Assembly: GCA_016290335.1 (NCBI GenBank)
Contig: JAEETM010000029.1
Span: forward strand, 1-40,773
Source of the DNA: Treponema sp.
GTDB taxonomy: Bacteria > Spirochaetota > Spirochaetia > Treponematales > Treponemataceae
Direction: 5' to 3'
DNA length: 40,773 bases
Below the pieces are notes generated by a model. That model made no database searches. It had not been told where the DNA came from and worked only from the letters and a program-made list of their open reading frames with translations. Each line of letters begins with the position of its first letter. The first letter of the stretch is position 1. Positions 32,909-39,714 of the stretch are shown here, piece after piece. The position numbers and the translations under genes were made by a program.

Positions 32909-33415
32909 TTATAATTTGTCTAAATGACATATATAATAATCATCTATTTGATGATAAATCTTTATGTCGCCAATTTTTTCAAGGCTATGTTTCCTATATT
33001 CCTTAATCTCATTATTTTCATCTATATAGCTATGGTTTATAACTTCAACAATATCAGATGAGGAATATCCTTCAGGAAAATCAAAAAATAAAAATGAAAA
33101 AGTAGTTCCAAAATTAAAACATTTTCCATCTTTCATTTTTACAACAAAACCTGTCCAACTCATTAGAGTTTCACCTTTTATTTGATTCAAAATATCAAGT
33201 GAAAATGCATTTTTACATTTTTCAATTTTCTCAATATCTGAATAATCCAGGTTCTTATCATAAGCTATATTTTTCTTTTCTGATGAAAATAAAACATATG
33301 GCAGAAAAGTTCCATCTTTTAAATAAACCGAAGCCCTGTATCTTGGCCCATAAAACTCATCAGATAACGGGGAAATATTTTCTTTTAAAAATTTAAGTAT
33401 CTTAATTTGTTCCAT
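32909..33415 (-). CDS. Unrecognised cytoplasmic protein (integron cassette gene)
   Basis: 168 residues, soluble, no signal peptide. It is rich in Tyr, Phe and Asp/Lys with beta segments such as PRYRASVYLKDGTFLPYVLF and WTGFVVKMKDGKCFNFG, and resembles the small immunity-type or SMI1-like globular proteins common in integron arrays only in general style. CAGGAAA stands right before the ATG. It starts 9 nt after the gene at 33425-33739, and its stop lies 5 nt before an attC half-site, so it is the distal gene of a two-gene cassette. Confidence 0.6.
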   Translation of the reverse strand: MEQIKILKFLKENISPLSDEFYGPRYRASVYLKDGTFLPYVLFSSEKKNIAYDKNLDYSDIEKIEKCKNAFSLDILNQIKGETLMSWTGFVVKMKDGKCFNFGTTFSFLFFDFPEGYSSSDIVEVINHSYIDENNEIKEYRKHSLEKIGDIKIYHQIDDYYICHLDKL

Positions 33416-33424
33416 ATTTCCTGA

Positions 33425-33739
33425 TTACCCTAACCCTGCATCGCCATATAAACATTCTGATTCAATATTTAATCCAATATATCTATAGCCGATTTTTTCC
33501 AATTCAGGAAATACAGAGAATACATTTTCTATACTGACTGTATCTAAATACAATAGTTCTTTTAATGATTTATGTTCTGTTTCAATGACTTTTTCAATAA
33601 TCTTTATTGCATAATCTTTATCGAGAAAAATAGGATTACTTGGACATCCAAAGGAAAATCCTGCAAAACCATTGTGTAAACATAATTTTGCTTCTGATTT
33701 AGATGCTATCCATTCTTCAATACTTTTTCTTATTTCCAT
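33425..33739 (-). CDS. Unrecognised small cytoplasmic protein (integron cassette gene)
   Basis: 104 residues without membrane or signal segments. A Cys-containing central patch (CLHNGFAGFSFGCPSNPIFL) is followed by helices (DYAIKIIEKVIETEHKSLKE). The ATG at 33739 follows the attC half-site so closely that AAAGG of the R''-L'' region serves as Shine-Dalgarno (9 nt spacing). No family assignment. First gene of a pair with 32909-33415. Confidence 0.55.
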   Translation of the reverse strand: MEIRKSIEEWIASKSEAKLCLHNGFAGFSFGCPSNPIFLDKDYAIKIIEKVIETEHKSLKELLYLDTVSIENVFSVFPELEKIGYRYIGLNIESECLYGDAGLG

Positions 33740-33744
33740 TTTTT

Positions 33745-34209
33745 CTAACCTTTGTTATGTGTTGCTTCCTTTTTTGCAAACTCAATCTCATCAAGCTTTT
33801 CTGTTATGGCTTGACGTCGGCCTGTTTCTGCAAAACCCATTCTACGGTAAAGCCGGGCCGCATTTACATTGTTCTCCAAAATCCAGAGAGTCGGCACTCC
33901 GTCGCACTTTGCACAAGCAAATTCCAAAAGTTTTGTGCCGCAGCCCTTGTTCTGCATCTCAGGAAGAACATAAAGATCTTCTATCAGATTTTCTTTTACG
34001 GACACAATCCCGACTGGCTCAATATCTGAAAGCATAAAAAGCTTGTAGCCGTTTTTCAGTTTTTCTAAAAGATATTCACGCTGATGCTCTGGTGTATGCA
34101 GCTCGACAAACTCGCTTTCGCAAAAAGAGCGGTGCGATTCCTGCCACGAAATGGAATGAATCCGTGCTGCATCAAAAATGTTCTTCTCATCAACTTCTAT
34201 AATCACCAT
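33745..34209 (-). CDS. GNAT acetyltransferase whose C-terminus reads into an attC remnant
   Basis: 154 residues from the ATG at 34209 (an earlier ATG at 34233 is possible; neither has a good ribosome site). A single GNAT domain: EDLYVLPEMQNKGCGTKLLE is the acetyl-CoA loop (QNKGCG) and NNVNAARLYRRMGFAETGRR the C-terminal signature. The last residues, ATHNKG and the TAG stop, are encoded by CACATAACAAAGGTTAG, the R''-L'' part of an attC site, so the original end has been replaced or extended by the recombination site. Confidence 0.82.
   Translation of the reverse strand: MVIIEVDEKNIFDAARIHSISWQESHRSFCESEFVELHTPEHQREYLLEKLKNGYKLFMLSDIEPVGIVSVKENLIEDLYVLPEMQNKGCGTKLLEFACAKCDGVPTLWILENNVNAARLYRRMGFAETGRRQAITEKLDEIEFAKKEATHNKG
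33750..33762 (-). repeat. attC half-site (R''-L'' arm) inside a coding end
   Basis: Reverse-strand CACATAACAAAGG, matching the R''-L'' arm of the intact sites. It supplies the last codons and stop of the GNAT gene and the Shine-Dalgarno of the next gene. Confidence 0.6.
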
Positions 34210-34260
34210 AATTTCTATCGAAATACTATTCATTATATTATTTCATAATCTATAAGTTAA

Positions 34261-35325
34261 CTATCTTAAATATCCGCCATAACACCAACCAATGGTTCCT
34301 GCTTTTATTTTTTTATTATTTTTATCTTTAGCTCCTTCTTGGATTTCAACTTTTACCCAATTACTTATTATACCATCTATTTCTTCACTTTTACCAATCG
34401 CAAGAATCTTTACTTTCGTTCCTGCCTGCATTATTGTAATAACCTTACTTGAAGTTTCTTCTTTATTTCTTAAACGAAGATTTTCATTTATTATCATTAT
34501 TTTATTTACAATAATACTTGGATTATTGGATGAACATACTATTCTTATCCCTGTACCACTATTAGATACATTAGCTTCATTGTAATTTTCGTTAATTATA
34601 CATTCTGTGGTTGACGAATATGATCCTATACTTAGTTTTCCATGTAGATCGTTTGGATCGGAGTCCCAACAATATTCTTCAACATTTCCAATCATATCAT
34701 ATAAACCATAAAGATTTGATTTTTTTAATCCAACAGGATGAGTATAACCATCAACTCCTAATTGCCATGCATATTCATGAATGTTGTTCTTTGTATTTTC
34801 TTCAGGATTTAATGCATACATCCATTCTTCCTTTGTTGGTAAACGATATCCGTCAGCATAAAGGTTCTGTTCAATATATTCATAATCTTCTATTTCACCC
34901 CACCAATGAGGTTTGTCTGCTGGTATATATTCCCACTTAGATACATCTGTTTCTCCTTTTATTGAATATACTGGAGTAAGATTACATTTTTCACTAAGCT
35001 TATTACAAAAATAAATGGCATCATACCAACTAATGCTTTCGACGGGAAGCTGTCCTGTATCATCTCCAACAAGTTTTTTTAAATCCTCTAACTCATATTT
35101 TAACTTCATTAAATTAGGATTATTATAACAATACCAACTTGGATTAACACCAAGTATTTCCTGATATAAACTCTGTGTAACTTCCGTAATTCCAATATAG
35201 ATATTTTTTTCTGGAATTTTTACAAGTTTATATTGAGTTTTTACATTATCAAGATACTTATAATCGTGAGCAAATAAAAATCGTAAACAAGTTATTAAAG
35301 ATATAAAAACAACTTTTCTTTTCAT
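34261..35325 (-). CDS. Exported FGE/SUMF1-type protein with C-terminal SH3b domain
   Basis: 354 residues with a short signal peptide (KRKVVFISLITCLRFLFAHD). Residues ~25-265 match the formylglycine-generating-enzyme/SUMF1 fold: IGITEVTQSLYQEILGVNPS, PVESISWYDAIYFCNKLSEK, GYRLPTKEEWMYAL, GLYDMIGNVEEYCWD and SGTGIRIVCSS. Residues ~275-354 form a bacterial SH3 domain (LRLRNKEETSSKVITIMQAG). The copper-binding Cys pair of true FGE cannot be confirmed, and most bacterial members are of unknown role. AAGGA precedes the ATG. It lies 57 nt after the ComJ-like gene in the array, with only a poor trace of a cassette junction between. Confidence 0.78.
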   Translation of the reverse strand: MKRKVVFISLITCLRFLFAHDYKYLDNVKTQYKLVKIPEKNIYIGITEVTQSLYQEILGVNPSWYCYNNPNLMKLKYELEDLKKLVGDDTGQLPVESISWYDAIYFCNKLSEKCNLTPVYSIKGETDVSKWEYIPADKPHWWGEIEDYEYIEQNLYADGYRLPTKEEWMYALNPEENTKNNIHEYAWQLGVDGYTHPVGLKKSNLYGLYDMIGNVEEYCWDSDPNDLHGKLSIGSYSSTTECIINENYNEANVSNSGTGIRIVCSSNNPSIIVNKIMIINENLRLRNKEETSSKVITIMQAGTKVKILAIGKSEEIDGIISNWVKVEIQEGAKDKNNKKIKAGTIGWCYGGYLR

Positions 35326-35381
35326 TTTTTTTCCTTAAGCCCTATTTCAACCACTGCCTTGCGTACACCTAAAGTTCAATT

Positions 35382-35807
35382 TTATTTTGCAGGTTTTTCA
35401 TTCATATAAAGTTTTAAATTATCCAAGTTTTTATTTGTTTTTATTATCCTTGGTTTTGTTTTATTTTCCAGAAATATAATTTCTATTTGATTATTTTCAT
35501 ATAACTTGAAATGTATTGATTTGTAATTATTGTTTTTTATCTTTACTGTGTTGATTACTGAACCAATTTCGATTTCATTTTTTGCAGAAAATGGAAGTTC
35601 AAATTCTCTTATAATTTCATTAGTATTATTTATTTTTTCATTTATAGATAAATCAAAACATCCATCATGTTCTGTATCAAAAGACACACTTCCTTTTCTA
35701 TAAGCAAAACCTTGATTTACAGATTTTTCTGACCAACCATTATAAGGATTTTTTAGTTTGCTATTAAAAACACATATTTGCCGGTATTCAATTTCAATTT
35801 TTATCAT
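35382..35807 (-). CDS. ComJ-like protein (integron cassette gene)
   Basis: 141 residues, soluble. The block PYNGWSEKSVNQGFAYRKGS followed by VSFDT closely follows the W...QGFxWRxGSVSF pattern of the ComJ family (in Bacillus, the inhibitor of the NucA nuclease used in DNA uptake), and the later beta strands (REFELPFSAKNEIEIGSV) fit the same jelly-roll. No NucA-like partner lies nearby, so it may act as a stand-alone nuclease inhibitor or immunity factor. The gene starts right after a terminator-like hairpin and T7 run, with AGGAAT as Shine-Dalgarno. Confidence 0.55.
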   Translation of the reverse strand: MIKIEIEYRQICVFNSKLKNPYNGWSEKSVNQGFAYRKGSVSFDTEHDGCFDLSINEKINNTNEIIREFELPFSAKNEIEIGSVINTVKIKNNNYKSIHFKLYENNQIEIIFLENKTKPRIIKTNKNLDNLKLYMNEKPAK

Positions 35808-35820
35808 TTTTAGAATTCCT

Positions 35821-35874
35821 AAAAAAAGTAGACCAGAGGTCTGTCACCTACGGACCTTTGTTATGTGATTATTC
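35821..35874 (-). repeat. attC half-site fused to a terminator-like cassette-start hairpin
   Basis: Reverse strand: GAATAATCACATAACAAA, GGTCCGTAGGTGAC, then AGACC-TCT-GGTCT and T7 (35821-35827). One attC arm is intact (third copy of the 18-mer at 35857-35874); the other is missing and replaced directly by the hairpin. Confidence 0.75.
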
Positions 35875-36729
35875 AATCAAAATACCACTTATACAAGTAT
35901 CATCATATTTTGTTCCCTTATAAACATCAACAATTTCAATTGTAAAATTCTTTATTTTCTTCTTCAATGGGATTTTTTGAAATATCGCTATATCAGCTAA
36001 TGTTGCGGACATAACATAATTAGAATCATCATCGATTATTTTTATTTCTTTTGGACGATTATTTTTATAGAACAAATCTTGCCTGATTGTATTAACATAT
36101 CCTGGAAGTATTGAAATTGAATCTTGAGGATTAACACATTTTATATATATTTTCTCTCCAATTCCTGAATTTCCTCTTTTTGTTACAAATGGAACAGGAT
36201 TTGTATACATAGGATTGTCACCCATTTCAAATCCATTCATTACAGATGTTTTTAGATTTTCTATTTTATATTCTATCAATTTGTCATTTATGATTTCTGA
36301 AAAATAACCATCAGAAGAAATAGATTTTAAATTTTTATCATTTAATTTGTAAGAAGCATGGGGATATTCATAATCAATTACGCTATCTAAATTATGGTCC
36401 ATAAAAATAGTTTTATCTAATAAAAGAAATCCATTTTCATTTATTCCATATGAACTATTTTCATCTGTTTCCCATTCGAATTTGTTGTTTAGTTTCTCAA
36501 TTTTACCATTATTAATTCTATAGCAAAGTTCAAATCCAAAATCAAATTTATAGTTATTTAATATATTTTTACATGAATAATAATCGATTTCTTTTTTTCC
36601 TGATTTCTTATTTTTAATTTCTTCTATTGTTTTATTAAATTCATTCCAACTTTCTGTTTCATCATTTTTTTTATTATTGCAAGAAATAAAAAGTATTGTA
36701 ATGAAAAATAAAATTATTACTTTTTTCAA
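35869..36729 (-). CDS. Lipoprotein of unknown function (integron cassette gene)
   Basis: About 286 residues if it starts at the TTG at 36729, which has GGAG upstream and gives LKKVIILFFITILFISC, a short signal with lipobox Cys at residue 17. The open frame to 36777 reads through the cassette-start hairpin and is an artefact. The mature part is polar (NNKKNDETESWNEFNKTIEE) and then beta-rich; PVPFVTKRGNSGIGEKIYIK is distinctive but unknown to me. It ends GAA TAA in the 18-mer at 35857-35874. Confidence 0.65.
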   Translation of the reverse strand: MKKVIILFFITILFISCNNKKNDETESWNEFNKTIEEIKNKKSGKKEIDYYSCKNILNNYKFDFGFELCYRINNGKIEKLNNKFEWETDENSSYGINENGFLLLDKTIFMDHNLDSVIDYEYPHASYKLNDKNLKSISSDGYFSEIINDKLIEYKIENLKTSVMNGFEMGDNPMYTNPVPFVTKRGNSGIGEKIYIKCVNPQDSISILPGYVNTIRQDLFYKNNRPKEIKIIDDDSNYVMSATLADIAIFQKIPLKKKIKNFTIEIVDVYKGTKYDDTCISGILIE

Positions 36730-36740
36730 ATTCTTTTTTC

Positions 36741-36797
36741 TCCAACCAGCACCCAAATGCGGGTGTCCTTGTAACAAATTTTTAAACCGCAGGATTA
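36741..36797 (-). repeat. Half attC (R' arm) and cassette-start hairpin
   Basis: Plus-strand 36771-36797 keeps the left arm of attC (GTAACAAATTTTTAAACCGC against ATAACAACTGGTTGTTCCGC), while the right arm is gone. 36741-36768 is the hairpin (CACCC-AAATGC-GGGTG) before the lipoprotein start. Confidence 0.65.
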
Positions 36798-36924
36798 AGC
36801 CGCACCGAAACCGGCATCATAAGCATTCCGTTTTCTTCGTGAAAAACATATTCAATTATAACACATAAATACGTTTGAACATATAATATTGAACTATTAC
36901 ATTCTATTTTATAAAATTGAAAGT

Positions 36925-37779
36925 ATGAAAAATCGAGTTGTTTTTTGGGTATGTGTGTTGGCTGCAGTTTTGGCTTCTTGTTCGAAAAAGGATAAAATTG
37001 CCATTGAAAATACTGAACCTGTGGTTGATTTGGAATCTGAACAGGAACATATTTCTGAACCTGACCGTTTTGTATCTGCCATTGTTCTTTCGCCTTCGAC
37101 TCAGCTTTATCTGCAGGGACGCGACAAAAATATGCATTCAATTCTCAGCATAAAAAACAACGCTACCATAGATATTCTTCTTGCAGATAATTCAGATGAA
37201 CCGGAAACAATTTTAGAAAATAAAACTTTTCTTCATGCCGTTTATGATTCAGTCGATTTCTGGATTCCGGAAAGTGATATCGCTATTTCTTCAGAAAGTG
37301 CAGTTGTGATTTTTGATTCTACTTTGTATGAAGATGCCCAACTGCTCTCCCCAAAAACTGACGGACTTACAAAATTAAGATTTGGTACAGTTATTGCAAG
37401 AAATCCACAGCCAGAAACTCAAGGCTCAGAGCCGCAATCATACGAAAATATTTTTTATTACGATACCAGCAAAAAAATTGTTCAAAATGGATTTATAAAA
37501 CTGGGAAATACAAGCAATAAAGAAGACGATATCGAAGTTCTTAAAATCGTAGACCAACTCAAAGTCACAAAAAAAGCCACTGACCGAAACTATCTTTTTG
37601 CCCGTGCCGAAAAATACAATCCATCTCCCATGGTAAAAGCTGCTCTCGATGACCAGATGATTGAAAAACTCACCTACGACTACGACGAAGTAGTCAAAAA
37701 CCTCCAGAAACAACTCCACGGCGTCCACGTCAACGAACTCCTGACCGTAGATCAGAGCAAAGACCCGTTTTCAAATTAA
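36925..37779 (+). CDS. Lipoprotein encoded against the array direction
   Basis: 284 residues from the ATG at 36925, which places MKNRVVFWVCVLAAVLASC as a lipoprotein signal with Cys near residue 19. The mature protein has an acidic linker then a beta-rich region with an SH3-like feel (FWIPESDIAISSESAVVIFD, then LRFGTVIARN), and a helical C-terminus (IEKLTYDYDEVVKNLQKQL). It is the only clearly rightward gene in the array and lies between a half attC (36.77 kb) and a full attC (37790-37852), so it is an inverted cassette gene. A TATAAT at 36882-36887 may serve as its own promoter. Confidence 0.68.
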   Translation: MKNRVVFWVCVLAAVLASCSKKDKIAIENTEPVVDLESEQEHISEPDRFVSAIVLSPSTQLYLQGRDKNMHSILSIKNNATIDILLADNSDEPETILENKTFLHAVYDSVDFWIPESDIAISSESAVVIFDSTLYEDAQLLSPKTDGLTKLRFGTVIARNPQPETQGSEPQSYENIFYYDTSKKIVQNGFIKLGNTSNKEDDIEVLKIVDQLKVTKKATDRNYLFARAEKYNPSPMVKAALDDQMIEKLTYDYDEVVKNLQKQLHGVHVNELLTVDQSKDPFSN

Positions 37780-37789
37780 TAAATGATTA

Positions 37790-37852
37790 TTTTAACAACT
37801 GGTTGTAACGCAGCGGACTTGACCGCGTGTCGGCTACGAACCTTTGTTATGG
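37790..37852 (-). repeat. attC site, 63 bp
   Basis: Plus strand TTTTAAC ... GTTATGG. It contains CTTGACCGCGTGTCGGCTAC and GAACCTTTGTTATGG as in the other sites. Arms GGTTGTA and TACGAACC are complementary except for one extra C in the right arm, the extrahelical base of L''. This puts R''/L'' on the right and the cassette direction leftward. Confidence 0.85.
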
Positions 37853-37877
37853 CAAAAATATTCCTTGTAATGAAACA

Positions 37878-38438
37878 TTAATCAATTTTTTTATTTGTAG
37901 CTGTTATGCTTTTTACATAAAGTGTCAGTTTGTGATTTGCTGTATATTGTCCTTTCTTATTTTGTATATAAAAGCATATAACAGTCAGTCTGTTTTCATT
38001 ATTTGCTTTAAGTTCCTTAATCACACCTTTTTCAGGAGTTTTAGTAAAATGCTCCCATTCTCCTAAGTAAGTTCCAAAAGGAATCTGATATAATGTCGTT
38101 TTTGATTTTAATTTTGTCTTTAATCCAAATATCTCTTCATTATATTCATTATTTTCACCATAAAAGTTCCAGCCATAAATATCCAGATTGTCTGAACCAA
38201 GGTTCTTTCCAGACATCTCAATATTTAAATATTTATATCCTGTTAAATTAACCGGCTCTTCAAATACGATTTCACGTGCATGGTTTGGGCTTTCCTTTAT
38301 TTCTGTTTCAGCTTGAGTTTCTGGAGCCCAGATTACTAAATCTGGAAGTTCTGCAATGTCATCACTCCATGCAGACAATACAGTAAATAAAATAAGCAGT
38401 GTTACTATAAAACCCTTTTTACAAAATATTTTTTTCAT
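37878..38438 (-). CDS. Exported beta-sandwich protein of unknown function (integron cassette gene)
   Basis: 186 residues with signal peptide (CKKGFIVTLLILFTVLSAWS, mature start SDDIAE). The mature region reads like a jelly-roll or carbohydrate-binding-module fold (VNLTGYKYLNIEMSGKNLGS, then HKLTLYVKSITA at the end), a guess from strand pattern. It starts 7 nt after AGGAGG, which itself abuts a T6 run and hairpin (38450-38472). It ends 26 nt before the attC at 37790-37852, so it is a complete cassette. Confidence 0.65.
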   Translation of the reverse strand: MKKIFCKKGFIVTLLILFTVLSAWSDDIAELPDLVIWAPETQAETEIKESPNHAREIVFEEPVNLTGYKYLNIEMSGKNLGSDNLDIYGWNFYGENNEYNEEIFGLKTKLKSKTTLYQIPFGTYLGEWEHFTKTPEKGVIKELKANNENRLTVICFYIQNKKGQYTANHKLTLYVKSITATNKKID

Positions 38439-38443
38439 TTTTT

Positions 38444-38495
38444 CCTCCTAAAAAAGTAGGCTTATGCGCCTGTCGGCTACGAACCTTTGTTATGC
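38444..38495 (-). repeat. attC half-site fused to a terminator-like hairpin and Shine-Dalgarno
   Basis: Reverse strand GCATAACAAAGGTTCGTAGC and CGACAGGCGCATAAGCCTAC, then T6 (38450-38455) and AGGAGG (38444-38449). Only the R''-L'' arm of attC remains. The stop codon of higA (TAA) lies inside the GCATAAC box. Confidence 0.78.
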
Positions 38496-38789
38496 TATTT
38501 TTTCGCAACTAGGAATTTTATCCAAATCATCTTCAAGTTTTTCTCTTGTTTCTCTCAAGTCCAATTCATTCTGCATATTAAGCCAGAATTTTGAACTTGT
38601 TCCGAAATACTTTGAAAGACGTAAAGCCATTTCAACAGAAATTTTTCTTTTATTATGAACTAAGTCTAAAATTGTACTTGTAGAAACTCCTAAATCTTTT
38701 GCAAGTCTGTATGGAGTAATTTCAAGCGGTTCTAAAAATTCTTCTACGAGGATATCTCCGATTTTCGGTAATTCAAATTTCTCATCCAT
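38490..38789 (-). CDS. higA: HigA-type antitoxin (XRE family)
   Basis: 99 residues: a helix-turn-helix of the HigA/VapI family, with GDILVEEFLEPLEITPYRLA, VSTSTILDLVHNKRKISVEM and ALRLSKYFGTSSKFWLNMQ, all at the usual places. It neutralises HigB and represses the operon by binding palindromes in the promoter. As in typical higBA loci the toxin gene comes first, 12 nt upstream. The stop codon TAA is part of the attC R'' box (GCATAAC), so the coding end and recombination site are merged. Confidence 0.93.
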   Translation of the reverse strand: MDEKFELPKIGDILVEEFLEPLEITPYRLAKDLGVSTSTILDLVHNKRKISVEMALRLSKYFGTSSKFWLNMQNELDLRETREKLEDDLDKIPSCEKIA

Positions 38790-38801
38790 AACACACCTCC
38801 A

Positions 38802-39083
38802 TTAGTGGTAATCCACAATCTTTACTTCATAAGCTTCATTATTTATAAACTTAAACTGTATTCGCCATTGATCATTTATTCTTATCGAACAATAATTCTT
38901 TAAGTCTCCAAGAAGATGCTCCAATTTATTTCCTGGCGGAATCCGTAAATCATCTTCACATTCCGCAGAATTTATAATGAGCAGTTTTGAAAAAGCTCTT
39001 TTATGAATTTCAGGCGGAAGCTTCTGTGATTTTTTACCATTCCAAATCTTTTCAGTTTCGGGATTGCCGAATGTTTTTATCAT
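38802..39083 (-). CDS. higB: HigB-type toxin (RelE superfamily mRNA interferase)
   Basis: 93 residues, full length. The sequence follows the HigB pattern throughout: IKTFGNPETEKIWNGKKSQK, LRIPPGNKLEHLLGDL, CSIRINDQWRIQFKF and VKIVDYH at the C-terminus. HigB cleaves translated mRNA on the ribosome. It is first in the operon, with its own promoter (TTGACA-17-TATACT) overlapping two palindromes. The -10 ends 6 nt before the ATG and no Shine-Dalgarno exists, so the toxin may be translated from a leaderless message, perhaps at low level. Confidence 0.93.
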   Translation of the reverse strand: MIKTFGNPETEKIWNGKKSQKLPPEIHKRAFSKLLIINSAECEDDLRIPPGNKLEHLLGDLKNYCSIRINDQWRIQFKFINNEAYEVKIVDYH

Positions 39084-39089
39084 GATTAA

Positions 39090-39130
39090 AGTATATGTTA
39101 TACAGATATATCTGTCAAGAAGATATATCT
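39090..39130 (-). promoter_or_regulatory. higBA promoter and operator
   Basis: Reverse strand: TTGACA (39113-39118), 17-nt spacer, TATACT (39090-39095). The perfect 14-bp palindrome ACAGATATATCTGT (39102-39115) overlaps the -35 and spacer; a second copy of its core, AGATATATCT (39121-39130), lies 17 bp further upstream. This is a good HigA operator candidate. Confidence 0.82.
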
Positions 39131-39273
39131 GTTATTTTTCTAATATAGAATCTAGAATGTATTGATTAAAATAATGTAAAATGAAATCTGAAAAATTATT
39201 CTTATTGATTTCTTTGAAAATTCCATCATTAGTATTTATTATGACTTTTTCGCTTCATTCATTTTTTACAATC

Positions 39274-39287
39274 CACGCCAATAGCGT
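39274..39287 (-). repeat. Weak cassette-start hairpin
   Basis: ACGCCAATAGCGT just inside the junction of the attC at 39292-39355, in the place of the stronger hairpins elsewhere; stem of about four pairs. No gene start follows closely: the ~190 bases from here to the higBA promoter hold nothing else I can identify. Confidence 0.4.
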
Positions 39288-39291
39288 ATGC

Positions 39292-39355
39292 GCAAAACAA
39301 CTGGCTGTACCGCAAACCGGCTCGATCCGCTGTCGGCTACGAACCTTTGTTAGAC
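39292..39355 (-). repeat. attC site, 64 bp
   Basis: Plus strand GCAAAAC ... GTTAGAC. The right box GTTAGAC is the canonical GTTRRRY (its complement being R''). It shares TGTCGGCTACGAACCTTTGT with the other sites, but the centre (ACCGGCTCGATCCGC) differs. Confidence 0.82.
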
Positions 39356-39364
39356 TGATATTTT

Positions 39365-39679
39365 CTATTTTATTATAACTTGGTTTTCTTGATTTGTCTT
39401 TTTTACTTTTACTATGTTCAATATAGAAAAAAATAAACTTAGTAGACCGATAAAGATAAATGCCATTCCAGTTCCAGAAATTGCCTTTTCTTTAAAACTT
39501 AGTCCCATCAAAATACCGGCTGAAAGAATCATCAATGAATTTAATATAAGTGTCTTAGGATAGCGTTTTATCTTTTCTTCTTGAGATGCTCCCTTTTTTA
39601 AGACAGGAATAACATTAATCATTTCCAGAACAAAAAGAACAACAGTTACAGAAAAAACAATCCAAAAACAAATTTTCAT
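39365..39679 (-). CDS. Three-helix membrane protein (integron cassette gene)
   Basis: 104 residues with three hydrophobic helices (CFWIVFSVTVVLFVLEMINV, TLILNSLMILSAGILMGLSF and GMAFIFIGLLSLFFSILNIV) and a Lys/Asn-rich tail. No family is recognised; small multi-helix proteins of this kind are frequent integron cargo. AGGAGG precedes the ATG by 5 nt and directly follows a terminator-like hairpin with T5. It forms a minimal single-gene cassette between the attC sites at 39292 and 39715. Confidence 0.7.
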   Translation of the reverse strand: MKICFWIVFSVTVVLFVLEMINVIPVLKKGASQEEKIKRYPKTLILNSLMILSAGILMGLSFKEKAISGTGMAFIFIGLLSLFFSILNIVKVKKTNQENQVIIK

Positions 39680-39684
39680 TTTTT

Positions 39685-39711
39685 CCTCCTAAAAAGCAGG
39701 CCAGTGGCCTG
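39685..39711 (-). terminator. Terminator-like hairpin overlapping a ribosome-binding site
   Basis: Reverse strand CAGGCCA-C-TGGCCTG (39697-39711), then C and T5 (39691-39695), then AGGAGG (39685-39690) and the ATG at 39679. The perfect 7-bp stem plus T-tract is a textbook intrinsic terminator shape, placed between the recombination junction and the start codon. Confidence 0.7.
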
Positions 39712-39714
39712 TCG

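Noticed and set aside
35869..36777. Longer start of the lipoprotein gene (reading through the hairpin at 36741-36777)
   Set aside because: The extra N-terminus is translated junction DNA and would bury the signal peptide; the TTG at 36729 with GGAG gives a proper lipoprotein signal.
37878..38438. Assigning the secreted beta-sandwich protein to a carbohydrate-binding-module family
   Set aside because: Only the strand pattern is suggestive; no family motif is visible.
39181..39378. Rightward 65-codon frame with a hydrophobic start across the attC at 39292-39355
   Set aside because: Its second half is simply translated attC, there is no ribosome site, and it opposes the cassette direction.
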